Positions 8,195 through 17,009 are shown, counted from the first letter of the stretch. The stretch: 44,507 nucleotides of DNA from Streptomyces sporangiiformans (GCF_005768555.2 NZ_VCHX02000340.1:1-44507); one strand, 5' to 3'. Numbers and translations: made by a program. The notes: a model not told the origin generated them from the letters alone.

Positions 8195-9751
8195 TCAGTC
8201 CTCCAGCGGCTCGACCTCACGCAGCTCGCGCCGCTCCAGCGGTCGTGTCGCCGGGCCCTGCAGCACCTCGCCGTCGGTACCGAAACGGGAGCCGTGGCAC
8301 GGGCACTCCCAGGCGTGTTCCGCCGAGTTGAAGGCGACCAGACATCCCATGTGCGTACACCGTGCGGACACGGCATGCGCCTGGCCGTCCTCGTCGCGGT
8401 AGACGGCGCAGCGCTGTCCGGCGTGGCGGACGACGGAGCCGGTGCCGGGCGCGATGTCGGCCAACGAGTCGGCGTACGGCGACGGCAGCCGGTCGCCCAC
8501 GAAGTGCCGGGCCACCTTCGCCTGGTGCTTGAGGAAGGCCGGAGCCTCCCGGAGTACGGAACGCAGGCGCCGGGGATCGTACAGTTCGGCCCACGGCGGT
8601 CGGTCGCCCGTGATGAGCCCGGCCAGCAGTCGGCCGGCCATGATGCCGCCGCTCATTCCCCATCCGCCGAACCCCGTCGCCACGTACGCGTGGCGCGAGG
8701 CCGGAGGGAGATGACCGACGAGCGGCACCGTGTCGGTGGAGTCGTTGTCCTGGGTGGCCCACCGGTGGGTGAGCATGATGTCCGGGAAGTGCTCCTCGGC
8801 CCAGTCGGCGAGGCGCGCGAACCGTTTGTCGGTGTCGCCGGTGCCGGGCGTGAAGTGCTCGCCGGTGACGATCAGCAGCCGCTCGCCGTCCCGGTACGGG
8901 GCCGTACGCACCGAGCGAGTGTCCTCCTCCGGCGTGATGTACATGCCGGAGGGATCGCGGTCGGCCGGAAGGGGCGCCGCGACGACGAGTTCGCGGCGCG
9001 GCGAGAGCCGGGTGAACAGCAGGGCCCGGTCGAAGACCGGGTAGTGCGTGGCGATCACGACATCGCCGGCGGTCACCCGCGCCCCGGTCTCGGCCGTCAG
9101 ACGGCACGCGTCGACCTGTTCGAGCTGTTCGAGGCCGACGATGCGTGTGCGCTCGTGAATGTGCGCGCCCTGGGCCGACAGTTCCCCGACAAGGGCCAGC
9201 AGGTACTTGCGGGGGTGGAACTGGGCCTGCTGGGCGACACGTACCGCGCCCGCAATGGAGTAAGGGAGGTCGGTCTCGGTCACGACCTCCGCGGGCAGCC
9301 CGGCCTCGCGGGCGGCCTCCGCCTCGGCGCGGATCTCGGGGAGCCGTACAGGGTCCCGGGTGTACGTGAAGGCGCTCGTCCACTCCCAGTCGCAGTCGAT
9401 GCGCAGTTCGTCGACGAGGGCCGCGGCGTGCTCGATGGCATCGGACTGCGAGCGCGCGTACAGGTGTGCCGCCTCCGCGCCCCGAGTGCGGCGCAGCCGG
9501 TCGTAGATCAGCGTGTGCTGCGCGGAGAGCTTGGCGGTCGTGTGGCCGGTGACGCCCGCGGCGACGCGATCAGCCTCCAGGAGAGCGACGCTCCGCCCGG
9601 CGCGAGCCAGTTCCCAGGCCGTGCTGATCCCGGCGATGCCCGCCCCGACCACGGCCACGTCGACGGTCAGGTCCGTGTCGAGCGCCGGGTACGGCTCGCC
9701 CGGCGCCGTGTCCATCCAGTACGAGCCCCGAATGCCAGCGTTGTCGGTCAT
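8195..9751 (-). CDS. FAD-dependent oxidoreductase with C-terminal Rieske [2Fe-2S] domain
   Basis: About 518 residues. Residues about 25-390 form a DAO-type FAD oxidoreductase with a dinucleotide motif VAVVGAGIAGISTAWELA. Residues about 425-518 form a Rieske domain with CTHMGC (465-470) and CPCHGSRF (483-490), so all four ligands (Cys465, His467, Cys483, His486) are present. This DAO-Rieske fusion is common in actinobacteria; substrate unknown. The ATG at 9751 is preferred to the frame opening at 9787 because homology starts soon after it. It is convergent with arsR. Confidence 0.87.
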   Translation of the reverse strand: MTDNAGIRGSYWMDTAPGEPYPALDTDLTVDVAVVGAGIAGISTAWELARAGRSVALLEADRVAAGVTGHTTAKLSAQHTLIYDRLRRTRGAEAAHLYARSQSDAIEHAAALVDELRIDCDWEWTSAFTYTRDPVRLPEIRAEAEAAREAGLPAEVVTETDLPYSIAGAVRVAQQAQFHPRKYLLALVGELSAQGAHIHERTRIVGLEQLEQVDACRLTAETGARVTAGDVVIATHYPVFDRALLFTRLSPRRELVVAAPLPADRDPSGMYITPEEDTRSVRTAPYRDGERLLIVTGEHFTPGTGDTDKRFARLADWAEEHFPDIMLTHRWATQDNDSTDTVPLVGHLPPASRHAYVATGFGGWGMSGGIMAGRLLAGLITGDRPPWAELYDPRRLRSVLREAPAFLKHQAKVARHFVGDRLPSPYADSLADIAPGTGSVVRHAGQRCAVYRDEDGQAHAVSARCTHMGCLVAFNSAEHAWECPCHGSRFGTDGEVLQGPATRPLERRELREVEPLED

Positions 9752-9885
9752 GAGCACCGAGTCCCCGGGAACCGGCGGACGAAGCATCCGCCCTGCTCGG
9801 GGGCCGTGGAACGCGGGGGCCGTTTCGGCGGCGGCCGTCGGGTAACTCGGTACGGCAATCTGGAAAGACGTAGGAGGTGCCCCCC

Positions 9886-10062
9886 ATGGAACCCGGCACC
9901 AGCACAGACATCGAGCCGGTCGTCGTCGAGCCGGTCATCGAGGAGCGCGGGACCGGAGACGGGGTGCTCGATGTTCCCTTCGCGCGTGGTCCCCGACGGG
10001 ACGACGGTGGCGAGCAGGAGTTCACGGACCCCGAGACCAACATCATCCGGGGTACGGACTGA
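9886..10062 (+). CDS. Small acidic hypothetical protein
   Basis: A 58-residue, acidic, Glu/Asp/Pro-rich protein with no helices or motifs I recognise. It is supported by a very good ribosome binding site (AGGAGGT, 7 bases before ATG 9886) and by GC-rich third positions. It is divergent from the FAD-Rieske gene. Function not assigned. Confidence 0.6.
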   Translation: MEPGTSTDIEPVVVEPVIEERGTGDGVLDVPFARGPRRDDGGEQEFTDPETNIIRGTD

Positions 10063-10177
10063 GCCGTAACCGAGCACGAAGGTCCTGACAATCGTCAAAG
10101 CCGTGCCGAGGGTTCAAAGATCGGGTCGGGGGTACTCAGGCGTCGCACACCACCCCGACCACGGTTGGAAGCTCTTC

Positions 10178-10468
10178 ATGAGCGAGAAAAACCCACTGAA
10201 GGCCGGTGACCGAGGGACGGTGAGCGACGCCTGCGGAGCGCGGGACGCCGAGGCGGGGGATGCTGTAACCGAAGGAACCCACGGATCCGCGCGTGCTCCT
10301 TACGAGGTCGGCGGCCCTCCGGTTAGGGACGGCCGTCGGTGGCTGGGCGAGTGCCGAAACCGCTCTGGGACAGCTCACCCGGCTGCTGCGAGAGCACCGC
10401 GTCTGGAAGCGATGCGGCACCGGCGGCTGAGCACGTCGGTCAGCGAGACCAGGACGGTACCGTCATGA
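10178..10468 (+). CDS. Doubtful small ORF upstream of the VOC gene, possibly frameshifted
   Basis: A 96-codon frame begins at ATG 10178 after GGAAG and ends in an ATGA overlap with the VOC gene, which looks like translational coupling. Codon use deteriorates in the second half. There another frame (10293-10430, ending ...LTRLLREHRVWKRCGTGG) reads more like protein. Together these may be a short gene broken by a frameshift. No family recognised. This is the only content seen in the 400 bases between 10062 and 10465. Confidence 0.3.
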   Translation: MSEKNPLKAGDRGTVSDACGARDAEAGDAVTEGTHGSARAPYEVGGPPVRDGRRWLGECRNRSGTAHPAAARAPRLEAMRHRRLSTSVSETRTVPS

Positions 10469-11280
10469 ACCGCGATACAACAGTCCAAGACGACGTCATC
10501 TCGAGCCACTCGGTTTTCGGAGCCCCGTGCTGGGTCAGTCTGACGGCACGCGACCAGGAGACCGCGGAGGACTTCTACCACGCGGTACTGGGATGGAAAT
10601 TCCGGCCGGCCAAGATGGGGGACCGGTTCCGGATCGCTTACGCGAACGACGTGCCGGTCGCGGGTATCGCGGCCGTGGCCTCCATGTGGCAGATGGACGT
10701 CGCCTGGACCCCCTACTTCGCCGTGTCCAGCGCGGACGAGGCCGTGTCCCGGGTGCAGGAGCGCGGGGGCACGGCAGCGGTCGGCCCGATCGCGTTCCCG
10801 CCGGGACGGGCGGCCCTCCTGGCCGACCGCGACGGTGCCGTCTTCGGCATATGGGAGGGGCAGCTCGTCGCCGGCTGGGAGACATGGCGCCGCGCGGCGC
10901 CGGCCTTCTTGCGGCTGCTCACCCGCGACGCCTTCGACGCCGCGATGTTCTACGGCGAGGTCCTGGAGTGGGCCACCTCGCGTCCCGGCTGCTGCGAGGT
11001 CCACTACGACGGGGACGACGTGGTCCTGCGCAGCGCCGGAGACGTGGTGGCCCGGATCCACTCCGGCGCCTTGGAGGCGGCGCCCGACCCCACGATCCGA
11101 CCGCACTGGCAGGTCCACTTCGCGGTCACGGACGTCGAGGCCTGCGTTCGCGCCGCGGAGGCCCACGGCGGCACCGTCGTCCGGGTCGGCACATCCCCCA
11201 CGGAAAAGCCCCCGACGGAGGCGGTGCTCCGTGACTCCGACGGGGCCCAGTTCACCGTGACCTCGCGCAGGGACCGCTGA
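10465..11280 (+). CDS. Two-domain VOC (glyoxalase-fold) protein
   Basis: A 271-residue protein made of two consecutive vicinal-oxygen-chelate domains (about 15-130 and 140-268). Each has the beta-alpha-beta-beta-beta pattern: a start like 'CWVSLTARDQETAEDFYHAVLGW' and an end like 'LLADRDGAVFGIWE', and in the second 'AVLRDSDGAQFTVTS'. Streptomyces carries many such proteins; functions range from glyoxalase to antibiotic binding, and none can be chosen here. Start ATG 10465 follows AGGACGG. Confidence 0.85.
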   Translation: MNRDTTVQDDVISSHSVFGAPCWVSLTARDQETAEDFYHAVLGWKFRPAKMGDRFRIAYANDVPVAGIAAVASMWQMDVAWTPYFAVSSADEAVSRVQERGGTAAVGPIAFPPGRAALLADRDGAVFGIWEGQLVAGWETWRRAAPAFLRLLTRDAFDAAMFYGEVLEWATSRPGCCEVHYDGDDVVLRSAGDVVARIHSGALEAAPDPTIRPHWQVHFAVTDVEACVRAAEAHGGTVVRVGTSPTEKPPTEAVLRDSDGAQFTVTSRRDR

Positions 11281-11306
11281 CGCGGCCGCCCCGCGACGCC
11301 GCCGAC

Positions 11307-11714
11307 TCAGCCGAGCCGTGGAATCTCTATCGCCGGGCAGCGGTCCATGACCATGTCGAGACCCGCGGCGCGAGTCCGGTCGTACGCGGCCTCGTCGATG
11401 ACGCCGAGCTGGAACCAGACCGCTTTGGCGCCCTTGGCCACGGCTTCATCGGCGACCGGTCCGGAGAGGTCGCTGTTCACGAAGACGTCCACCACGTCGA
11501 CGTCGAACGGAATCGCGTCGAGGGACGGATAGCCCTGTTCCCCATGGACCGTCTCGGCCTTCGGGTGTACGGGCACGATCCGCTTGCCGTAGCGCTGCAG
11601 GACCCGCGCGACTCCGTGTGCGGCCCGCCGCTCGTTCGAGGAGAGGCCGACGATCGCCCAGGTGTCACCGAGCTCGGTGAGGATCTTGCGGATGGTGTCC
11701 GTGTCGCCGTACAC
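11307..11714 (-). CDS. CoA-binding domain protein (YccU/YmdC type)
   Basis: A 135-residue Rossmann-like CoA_binding_2 protein. Family marks are WAIVGLSSNERRAAHGVARVLQ near the N-terminus, the segment IVPVHPKAETVHGEQGYPSL, and KAVWFQLGVIDEAA...MDRCPAIE at the C-terminus. Relatives bind CoA or nucleotides; no enzymatic role is established. Complete and of normal length. Just upstream of its start lie three 15-bp tandem repeats. Confidence 0.87.
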   Translation of the reverse strand: MYGDTDTIRKILTELGDTWAIVGLSSNERRAAHGVARVLQRYGKRIVPVHPKAETVHGEQGYPSLDAIPFDVDVVDVFVNSDLSGPVADEAVAKGAKAVWFQLGVIDEAAYDRTRAAGLDMVMDRCPAIEIPRLG

Positions 11715-11731
11715 GCTGGGCCTCCTGTGGG

Positions 11732-11776
11732 AGTAGTACGTCGGGAAGTAGTACGTCGGGTAGTAGGACGTTCGGA
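11732..11776. repeat. Three 15-bp tandem repeats
   Basis: Three consecutive copies of AGTAGTACGTCGGG(A/T), the third degenerate (AGTAGGACGTTCGGA), immediately upstream of the CoA-binding protein gene. They fall in its leader or promoter region. Confidence 0.7.
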
Positions 11777-11847
11777 AGTGGCGGGTTCGCCTCTGTCCGG
11801 CAACCAGTGTCGACTCCGGGGGATTCCCGCCGGGGACGGTCGGTCCG

Positions 11848-12999
11848 CTACTCCAGGGAGAGCTCGACCACCGCCACGACCGACGTCAGCATGAGTGTCG
11901 ACGAGGCCGCCCACAAGGTCAGCATGGCCGCCGTCCTCGCGGTGCCGGTCCGTTCGCGGCCCGAACCCGCCCAGCGGGCTCCCGACAGGCAGGGCCATGC
12001 CGGCGCCAGCACCGCCAGGGCCAAGGTGACCAGGAGGAGGCGGTACGCCACGCCGCCGGAGCCGTCCGGCAACACCGCAGCCAGGAGAGCCACGCCGCCG
12101 CACAGCACGAGCAGCACGCCCAGCATGCCCAGGAACGTACGGGCGAGGATCCGCGCGGAGGCCCTGCGCTCCAGCAGGTCCGCCACACCCGACGGAGAGG
12201 GTCCGGGCCGTCGGCGCGGGCGGCTCCGGTGCATGACCGTCACCGCCTCCTCGTCCTCCTGACGGCGCCGTATCGGGTGCCGCTTCGGCAGATCGCGGTA
12301 CTCGAGCAGCCCGGCACGTATCGCCACGGCGTCCCGCTCGGGCGGCGCGGCCTTGTCCTCGCCCCGTAGTCCCCGCCGTCCCCGGGCTCGCAGCAGTACG
12401 GGACTGCCGCCCCCGCTGGGTGACACCACACCGCCGAACCGCGGATCCCCGGCGAACCACACCTCCGTCCCGCCGCCCGCGCCCATCGCCGCAGTGATCA
12501 CGCGGGTGTCGCGCAGTCCTCGGACCGGCCTGCGCCACCCCGGCCCCGGCACCCCGTGCAGCCGACCGCTCCCGGGTTCGGACCGGTCCACGAGGCGAAC
12601 GAAGGTGCCCTCCCAGTTGCCCGAGCGCGTGGCGCGCCGGTCCCGGGCGGTGTCCGGCTCGGGCCGCTCCATCAGGCAGGTACGCCACGCGTAGTGCTCG
12701 AGGATCAGCCGCGCCCGGCGCCTGTCGGACGAGGCGTGACGGCAGCAGAACCACCACGCCCGGGGCAGGAAGTAGACCAGGGGCACCATCACCAGCACGC
12801 AGGCCTCCCACCAGCCAGTGACCAGGGAGAACGACAGGATCACCAGTACGGTCAGCAGGTGCGGGCCGAAGTGCCGTCCATAGTGCAGGAGCAGGGCGTA
12901 CCGCAGAGCACGATGGGTGGACGTGTGCGAGAGCGCCGGGCGCGTGCCGGGCTGCGGTGGGGCACCGTCGCCACCGCTGTCGCCGTCGGCCAGGAGCAT
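11848..12999 (-). CDS. Uncharacterised membrane protein
   Basis: About 383 residues. It has two hydrophobic helices around residues 45-85 (HLLTVLVILSFSLVTGWW and a following VLVMVPLVYFLP). A central hydrophilic domain of about 200 residues with many Arg and Gly follows. At least three helices lie at the C-terminus (from about 285 onward), ending in LMLTSVVAVVELSLE. No family recognised. The ATG at 12999 is preferred; the frame opens at 13191 but that extension looks non-coding. Confidence 0.6.
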   Translation of the reverse strand: MLLADGDSGGDGAPPQPGTRPALSHTSTHRALRYALLLHYGRHFGPHLLTVLVILSFSLVTGWWEACVLVMVPLVYFLPRAWWFCCRHASSDRRRARLILEHYAWRTCLMERPEPDTARDRRATRSGNWEGTFVRLVDRSEPGSGRLHGVPGPGWRRPVRGLRDTRVITAAMGAGGGTEVWFAGDPRFGGVVSPSGGGSPVLLRARGRRGLRGEDKAAPPERDAVAIRAGLLEYRDLPKRHPIRRRQEDEEAVTVMHRSRPRRRPGPSPSGVADLLERRASARILARTFLGMLGVLLVLCGGVALLAAVLPDGSGGVAYRLLLVTLALAVLAPAWPCLSGARWAGSGRERTGTARTAAMLTLWAASSTLMLTSVVAVVELSLE

Positions 13000-13208
13000 T
13001 CGACTCGCCTGCCTCTCAGGTTCGTACGGAGGGTGCCGCGGCCCGTAGCGGCAGATCGTGTCCCCCCGCCGTGCCGTGAACCTGTCGCCCGCAATGGTCC
13101 CCGGTGGGCAGCATTCCGGGTATACGACATTCACCGGATCCCGGAGGAGTCGGGGCCGGGTCCCCGCCACGCGGGACGCGTCCCGCCGCACTCACCGACC
13201 CCGCGAGC

Positions 13209-14105
13209 TCACCCTCCGCGGCCCGGCCTCGCCGACAGTCCTCGGCACAGGCACTCGGTGAGGCGAGCCGCGATCGTGCCGTCGGGGTCGAGGCGTGGAT
13301 TGAAGATCGTGACGTCGAGGCCGACGGCCCTCTCGTCGGCGAGGGCCGTCCGCAGCACGTTCTCCAGTTCCGGCCAGGTCAGTCCGCCGGGGAGGCGGTA
13401 GTCGACGGCCGGCATGATCGCGTCGTCCAGTACATCGGCGTCGAGGTGGACCCAGTACCCGGCGCTCCCGCCCGCGGTGAGCCGCTCGACCGCCCGGCGC
13501 GCGGCGGTGCCGGCGCCGAGGGCGCGTACGTCGTCAAGACCGAACGCGTGCAGCGCCGGCGGCAGCGGCTGCATCCCGGCCTCGGCGGACTCCTCCTCGT
13601 CGCGGAAGCCGAGGGCCACGATGTCCCCGTCCCGGAGCAGCGGCCCGCGGCCCTCCAGATCGGTCAGCTGACGAGGGCCACGGCCCGTGGCCAGGGCGAG
13701 TTCCATGGAGGCGACCTCACCGGCCGGTTCCGCCGCCGGCTGGTAGAAGTCGGTGTGGCCGTCGAGGAACAGCAGGCCGTAACGCCCTCGGCGGCGCAGG
13801 GCGAGAAGGTTGCCGAGCAGGATGCTGCAGTCACCGCCGAGCACCACGGGAAAGCCGCCGCGGTCCAGGACGTCGGCCACGGCGTCGGCCAGCCTGACGG
13901 AGTACTCGGCGATGCCCACCGGGTTGAGGACCCCCGTGCCGGCGTCCCGCCTCGGGTCGTACGCCGCCGCCTCGACCCGTCCCGCGGCCACCGCCCCCAG
14001 GCCCTCGAGCAGCCCGGCACCGAGCAGGGCGGCGGGCAGATCCTGGACGCCGGACGGCCGCAGCCCGAGCACGGACGGCGCCTCGATGACCATCGACTCC
14101 CGCAT
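13209..14105 (-). CDS. Arginase/agmatinase-family hydrolase
   Basis: A 298-residue ureohydrolase-fold enzyme that would cleave a guanidino or formimino compound with a binuclear Mn centre. The metal motifs are GGDCS (90-94), DGHTDF (115-120) and HLDADVLD (220-227). The usual arginase His in 'GGDHS' is replaced by Cys here (GGDCS), a substitution seen in some formimidoylglutamase-like members. Start ATG 14105 has AAGGGG 7 bases upstream. The substrate cannot be chosen between arginine, agmatine, formiminoglutamate and others. Confidence 0.83.
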   Translation of the reverse strand: MRESMVIEAPSVLGLRPSGVQDLPAALLGAGLLEGLGAVAAGRVEAAAYDPRRDAGTGVLNPVGIAEYSVRLADAVADVLDRGGFPVVLGGDCSILLGNLLALRRRGRYGLLFLDGHTDFYQPAAEPAGEVASMELALATGRGPRQLTDLEGRGPLLRDGDIVALGFRDEEESAEAGMQPLPPALHAFGLDDVRALGAGTAARRAVERLTAGGSAGYWVHLDADVLDDAIMPAVDYRLPGGLTWPELENVLRTALADERAVGLDVTIFNPRLDPDGTIAARLTECLCRGLSARPGRGG

Positions 14106-14120
14106 GCTCGGACCCCTTTG

Positions 14121-14170
14121 TCCTGCGACTTCGTCCTGCGGTTCTGTCCTGCGGTTCCGTCCTGCGACAG
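14121..14170. repeat. 13-bp tandem repeats upstream of the arginase-family gene
   Basis: About 3.8 copies of TCCTGCGGTTCTG-like units (starting at 14121, 14134, 14147, 14160) begin 15 bases before the start codon, between it and any promoter. They are absent from the coding strand downstream. Confidence 0.7.
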
Positions 14171-14374
14171 CCTCTGTGGCGGCGCCTTCCTGAGCAGCGC
14201 CGCCACAGGCCCGAGGTGCCGCATATCGGATGCCTCTTTCCATCGTGACCATCGTGACCATCAGCGCGAGTCCGGCGGGAGACCGGCGTAAATCTCCGAC
14301 TCCGGAGATCCCCGCGTGCCCGAAATGGCGCACGCCTCTCTGCGTCCGGCCTTCCGCACGCCTACGCTCACCCC

Positions 14375-15199
14375 GTGCTCCAAATCACCGACGCTCGAAC
14401 CGGCGAACCCACCGATGCCGCCCCCGCCCGCCGGGGCCTGACCCGTGTCGAGGCACATGTGCCGCGCCCCGACACCACCGGCCTGCGGGTCCTCCTCGTC
14501 GCCGACGTCCTCGTCCGCGCCCTGGAGCTCAACGGCACGCCCGTCTGGACGGTGCTGACCGCGGCGGAGGGGCAGGCGGAACTCCGGGAGCGGGCCACGG
14601 CGCTCGGCGTCCGGCCGTTCGAGGAGCACCGTGAGAGCGGACCGGGGCTGGGCGAGGCACAGGTACTGCATGTCCTGGGCGCCCCCGGCCCGGAGGACAA
14701 GGCACTGGAGGGCGTCCATGTCGAGGTCGCCCCGGTCCATGACGAGAGCACCGACGGCCCCGCCGACGAGGAGAGCGCCGCAGGTTCCCGGGGGAGCGGC
14801 CAGGACGACCCCTCGGCGCTGCGTCTCGCCCTGCTCGCCCGGCCGCGCCGCGATCCCGTCAGGCTCGGCGCCGCCGCCCTCGCCGACGCCGAGAAGGTCA
14901 TCACCCACTGGCGCGGAGCCGTCGCCGCCTGGGCGACGCGGCCCTCCAGCCCCATCCCCGATCCCGTGCGCGAACAGTTGCGCGCCGCCTGGGAGGACGA
15001 CCTGGACGTGCCCGCCGTCCTCGACGTCCTGCGGCGCGTCGCGACATCGGACACGGTTCCGGACGGCGCGCGCTTCGAGACGTACGCCTTCGCGGACCGC
15101 CTCCTCGGGCTCGAACTCACCCGTGACATCGGCCGCGGCAGTCCGTCCGACGTCGGCGGCGGGAACGCGTCCGACCTCGGTCGCGGGACCCCGTCGTGA
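14375..15199 (+). CDS. Degenerate cysteinyl-tRNA-synthetase-like protein
   Basis: A 274-residue protein whose layout follows CysRS/MshC without the catalytic motifs. The N-terminus (LQITDARTGEPTDAAPARRG...) parallels the start of CysRS. The next segment parallels the Rossmann region with 'LLVADVLVRALELNGTPVWTVLTAAEG', but no Cys-Gly-Pro-T zinc ligand, HIGH or KMSKS motif is present. The C-terminal part (RAAWEDDLDVPAVLDVLRRVA) matches the CysRS 'DDLnTp.AL..L' helix. The similarity was judged by eye. It overlaps the SixA gene by 4 bases (GTGA), so the two are translationally coupled. Likely non-catalytic; role unknown. Confidence 0.6.
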   Translation: MLQITDARTGEPTDAAPARRGLTRVEAHVPRPDTTGLRVLLVADVLVRALELNGTPVWTVLTAAEGQAELRERATALGVRPFEEHRESGPGLGEAQVLHVLGAPGPEDKALEGVHVEVAPVHDESTDGPADEESAAGSRGSGQDDPSALRLALLARPRRDPVRLGAAALADAEKVITHWRGAVAAWATRPSSPIPDPVREQLRAAWEDDLDVPAVLDVLRRVATSDTVPDGARFETYAFADRLLGLELTRDIGRGSPSDVGGGNASDLGRGTPS

Positions 15200-15762
15200 T
15201 CGCGCGCGCGGCGGCGGGCCCGTTGCGCAGACTCGTCGTGCTGCGGCACGCCAAGTCCGCCTGGCCCGAAGGCATCCCCGACCACGAACGCCCGCTCGCG
15301 CCGCGCGGCAGACGCGACGCCCCGGCCGCCGGGCACGCGCTGGCCGAGGCCGGCTGCCTGCCCGACCTCGCGCTCTGCTCCACCGCCCGGCGCGCCCGGC
15401 AGACCTGGGAACTGGCCGCCGCGCAGTGGGCCACACCCCCTCCCGTACGTCACGATCCCCAGCTGTACGCGGCCGACGTCCCCGAACTGCTGGCAGCCGT
15501 ACGCGAAGTGCCCACCGAGGTCAGGACACTGCTGCTGATCGGGCACAACCCCGGACTGGAGGAGCTGGTGCTCACCCTGGCCGGGGACTGCCTCGACGAC
15601 GCGCTCGACGACGTACGGACGAAGTTCCCCACCTCGGCGATCGCGGTCCTGGCCTGGCACGGCGCCACCTGGCGGTCCCTCGGCCCGGGCACGGCGCTGC
15701 TCACCTCGATGACCGTACCGAGGGGCAAGACGAAGCCGGACAGGCCGGACAAGAAGCGCTGA
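15196..15762 (+). CDS. sixA: SixA-type phosphohistidine phosphatase
   Basis: A 188-residue histidine phosphatase of the SixA branch. The phosphorylatable His lies in LVVLRHAKSAW, and the second catalytic His in LLLIGHNPGLEELV. An arginine in 'STARRARQT' completes the pocket. It would dephosphorylate a phosphohistidine or small phosphate. Start GTG 15196 overlaps the preceding stop. The C-terminal Lys-rich tail is short. Confidence 0.85.
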   Translation: MIARAAAGPLRRLVVLRHAKSAWPEGIPDHERPLAPRGRRDAPAAGHALAEAGCLPDLALCSTARRARQTWELAAAQWATPPPVRHDPQLYAADVPELLAAVREVPTEVRTLLLIGHNPGLEELVLTLAGDCLDDALDDVRTKFPTSAIAVLAWHGATWRSLGPGTALLTSMTVPRGKTKPDRPDKKR

Positions 15763-15832
15763 CCGCCGTGCCGGGCGGCCGTCGAGCATCCCGGCGGGGC
15801 CCACGCGCGCGTGCAGCACATACGCTGGCCCG

Positions 15833-16459
15833 ATGCAGGACGAGTACCGCACGGTGGCCCGCGCAGGCGTGCACGAGACCGAGGTCAACCGTTCCCGCTT
15901 CCTGTGCGCCCTCGCGCCCGCGGGCAGCGAACAGGAGGCCCAGGACTTCATCGCCCGCGTCCGCAAGGAGCACGCGGACGCCTCGCACAACTGCTACGCG
16001 TACGTCATCGGTGCCCACGCCTCCGTGCAGAAGGCCAGTGACGACGGCGAACCGGGCGGCACGGCAGGCGTCCCGATGCTGCAGATGCTGCTGCGTCGCG
16101 ACATGCGGTACGTCGTCGCCGTGGTCACCCGCTACTACGGCGGGGTCAAACTCGGCGCCGGCGGACTCATCCGCGCGTACGGCGGATCGGTGGGCGAGGC
16201 GCTGGACACCCTCGGCACGATCACGCGCAGACGCTTCCGTCTCGCCACCGTCACGGTCGACCACCAGCGTGCGGGCAAGTTGCAGAACGACCTGCGGTCG
16301 ACCGGACGAGAGGTACGGGATGTGCGGTACGGGGAGGCGGTCACCATCGAGATCGGGCTGCCGGACGCGCACGTGGAGGCGTTCCGGGCGTGGCTGGCCG
16401 ATACGACCTCGGGGACCGCGGAGTTCGAACTCGGGGGAGAGGCGTACGGGGACGCCTGA
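15833..16459 (+). CDS. YigZ/IMPACT family protein
   Basis: A 208-residue protein of the YigZ (UPF0029/IMPACT) family. The N-terminal domain carries the signature NRSRFLC...HADASHNCYAYVIG and SDDGEPGGTAGVPMLQ, followed by VVTRYYGGVKLGAGGLIRAYG. The C-terminal ferredoxin-like domain (DUF1949) occupies about the last 70 residues. Relatives bind nucleic acid or regulate translation; the exact role is unsettled. Full length. Confidence 0.9.
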   Translation: MQDEYRTVARAGVHETEVNRSRFLCALAPAGSEQEAQDFIARVRKEHADASHNCYAYVIGAHASVQKASDDGEPGGTAGVPMLQMLLRRDMRYVVAVVTRYYGGVKLGAGGLIRAYGGSVGEALDTLGTITRRRFRLATVTVDHQRAGKLQNDLRSTGREVRDVRYGEAVTIEIGLPDAHVEAFRAWLADTTSGTAEFELGGEAYGDA

Positions 16460-16500
16460 CTCGGCCGGACCCCCGCCGCTCGGTCGGGCTCCACGCGGGC

Positions 16501-16541
16501 GCGCCATGATCGAGCCTTCGCGAAAGGCCTCGATCAGGCGC
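16501..16541. terminator. Bidirectional stem-loop between yigZ and the ABM gene
   Basis: GCGCC-a-TGATCGAG (16501-16514) pairs with CTCGATCA-GGCGC (16529-16541) around a 14-base loop region. It sits between two convergent genes. Confidence 0.6.
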
Positions 16542-16567
16542 GTTCTCCGCGGCGATGGTGGGTGGCG

Positions 16568-16894
16568 TCAGCTCTGCTTGGGCCCGGCTTGCTGAACCAC
16601 CTCGAAGGACCACAGCGTCGCATCGGTCGCGGCGGGCTTCGGCCGGTCGCCGCCCGCGGACCCGCCACTGTGCGCCGCCTGTCCACGGCCGGACATCCAG
16701 TTCTGGAAGTCCTCTTCGCTCCGCCAGCGCGTGTAGACGAGGTAGGTGTCGGTGCCCTCCACCGGGCGAAGAAGCTCGAACCACTCGAACCCGTCCGAGC
16801 TGTCCACCGTGCCCGCGCGAGCGGCGAACCGCTTCTCCAGGGTCTCGCGCTGGTCTTCGGGAACCGTTAGTACATTGATCTTGACGATGCTCAT
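16568..16894 (-). CDS. Antibiotic-biosynthesis-monooxygenase-fold (ABM) protein
   Basis: A 108-residue dimeric alpha/beta-barrel protein of the ABM/IsdG/LsrG superfamily. Marks are VKINVLTVPEDQRETLEKRFAAR and FEWFELLRPVEGTDTYLVYTRWRSEEDFQNWM, the heme-oxygenase-like 'F.v...E..f..W' pattern. The His/Asn pair used by heme-degrading IsdG proteins is not obvious. Start ATG 16894 is preferred; 16903 is possible. It lies just below the terpenoid locus but is separated by about 140 bases and a stem-loop, so I treat it as flanking. Confidence 0.75.
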   Translation of the reverse strand: MSIVKINVLTVPEDQRETLEKRFAARAGTVDSSDGFEWFELLRPVEGTDTYLVYTRWRSEEDFQNWMSGRGQAAHSGGSAGGDRPKPAATDATLWSFEVVQQAGPKQS

Positions 16895-16989
16895 GCGCTC
16901 CATTGTTCCCCAGGGGCACGGGCGAGCCGTGCGGGCCCGCCCGGTTGGCCGCCTCTCGCCCGCATCGCTGTGCATGAGGAGGCGGCGCT

Positions 16990-17009
16990 GGACCTCCTCT
17001 TGGAGGACC
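16990..17009 (-). terminator. Weak hairpin after the cyclase operon
   Basis: GG-a-CCTCC / GGAGG-a-CC around TCTT, 28 bases past the cyclase stop. A short stem, but in the right position to end the minus-strand operon. Confidence 0.35.

Noticed and set aside
16568..16894. ABM-fold gene as part of the biosynthetic cluster
   Set aside because: It is separated from the operon by about 140 bases and a hairpin, lacks cluster-specific signals, and its family is common in flanking housekeeping regions; membership cannot be excluded.
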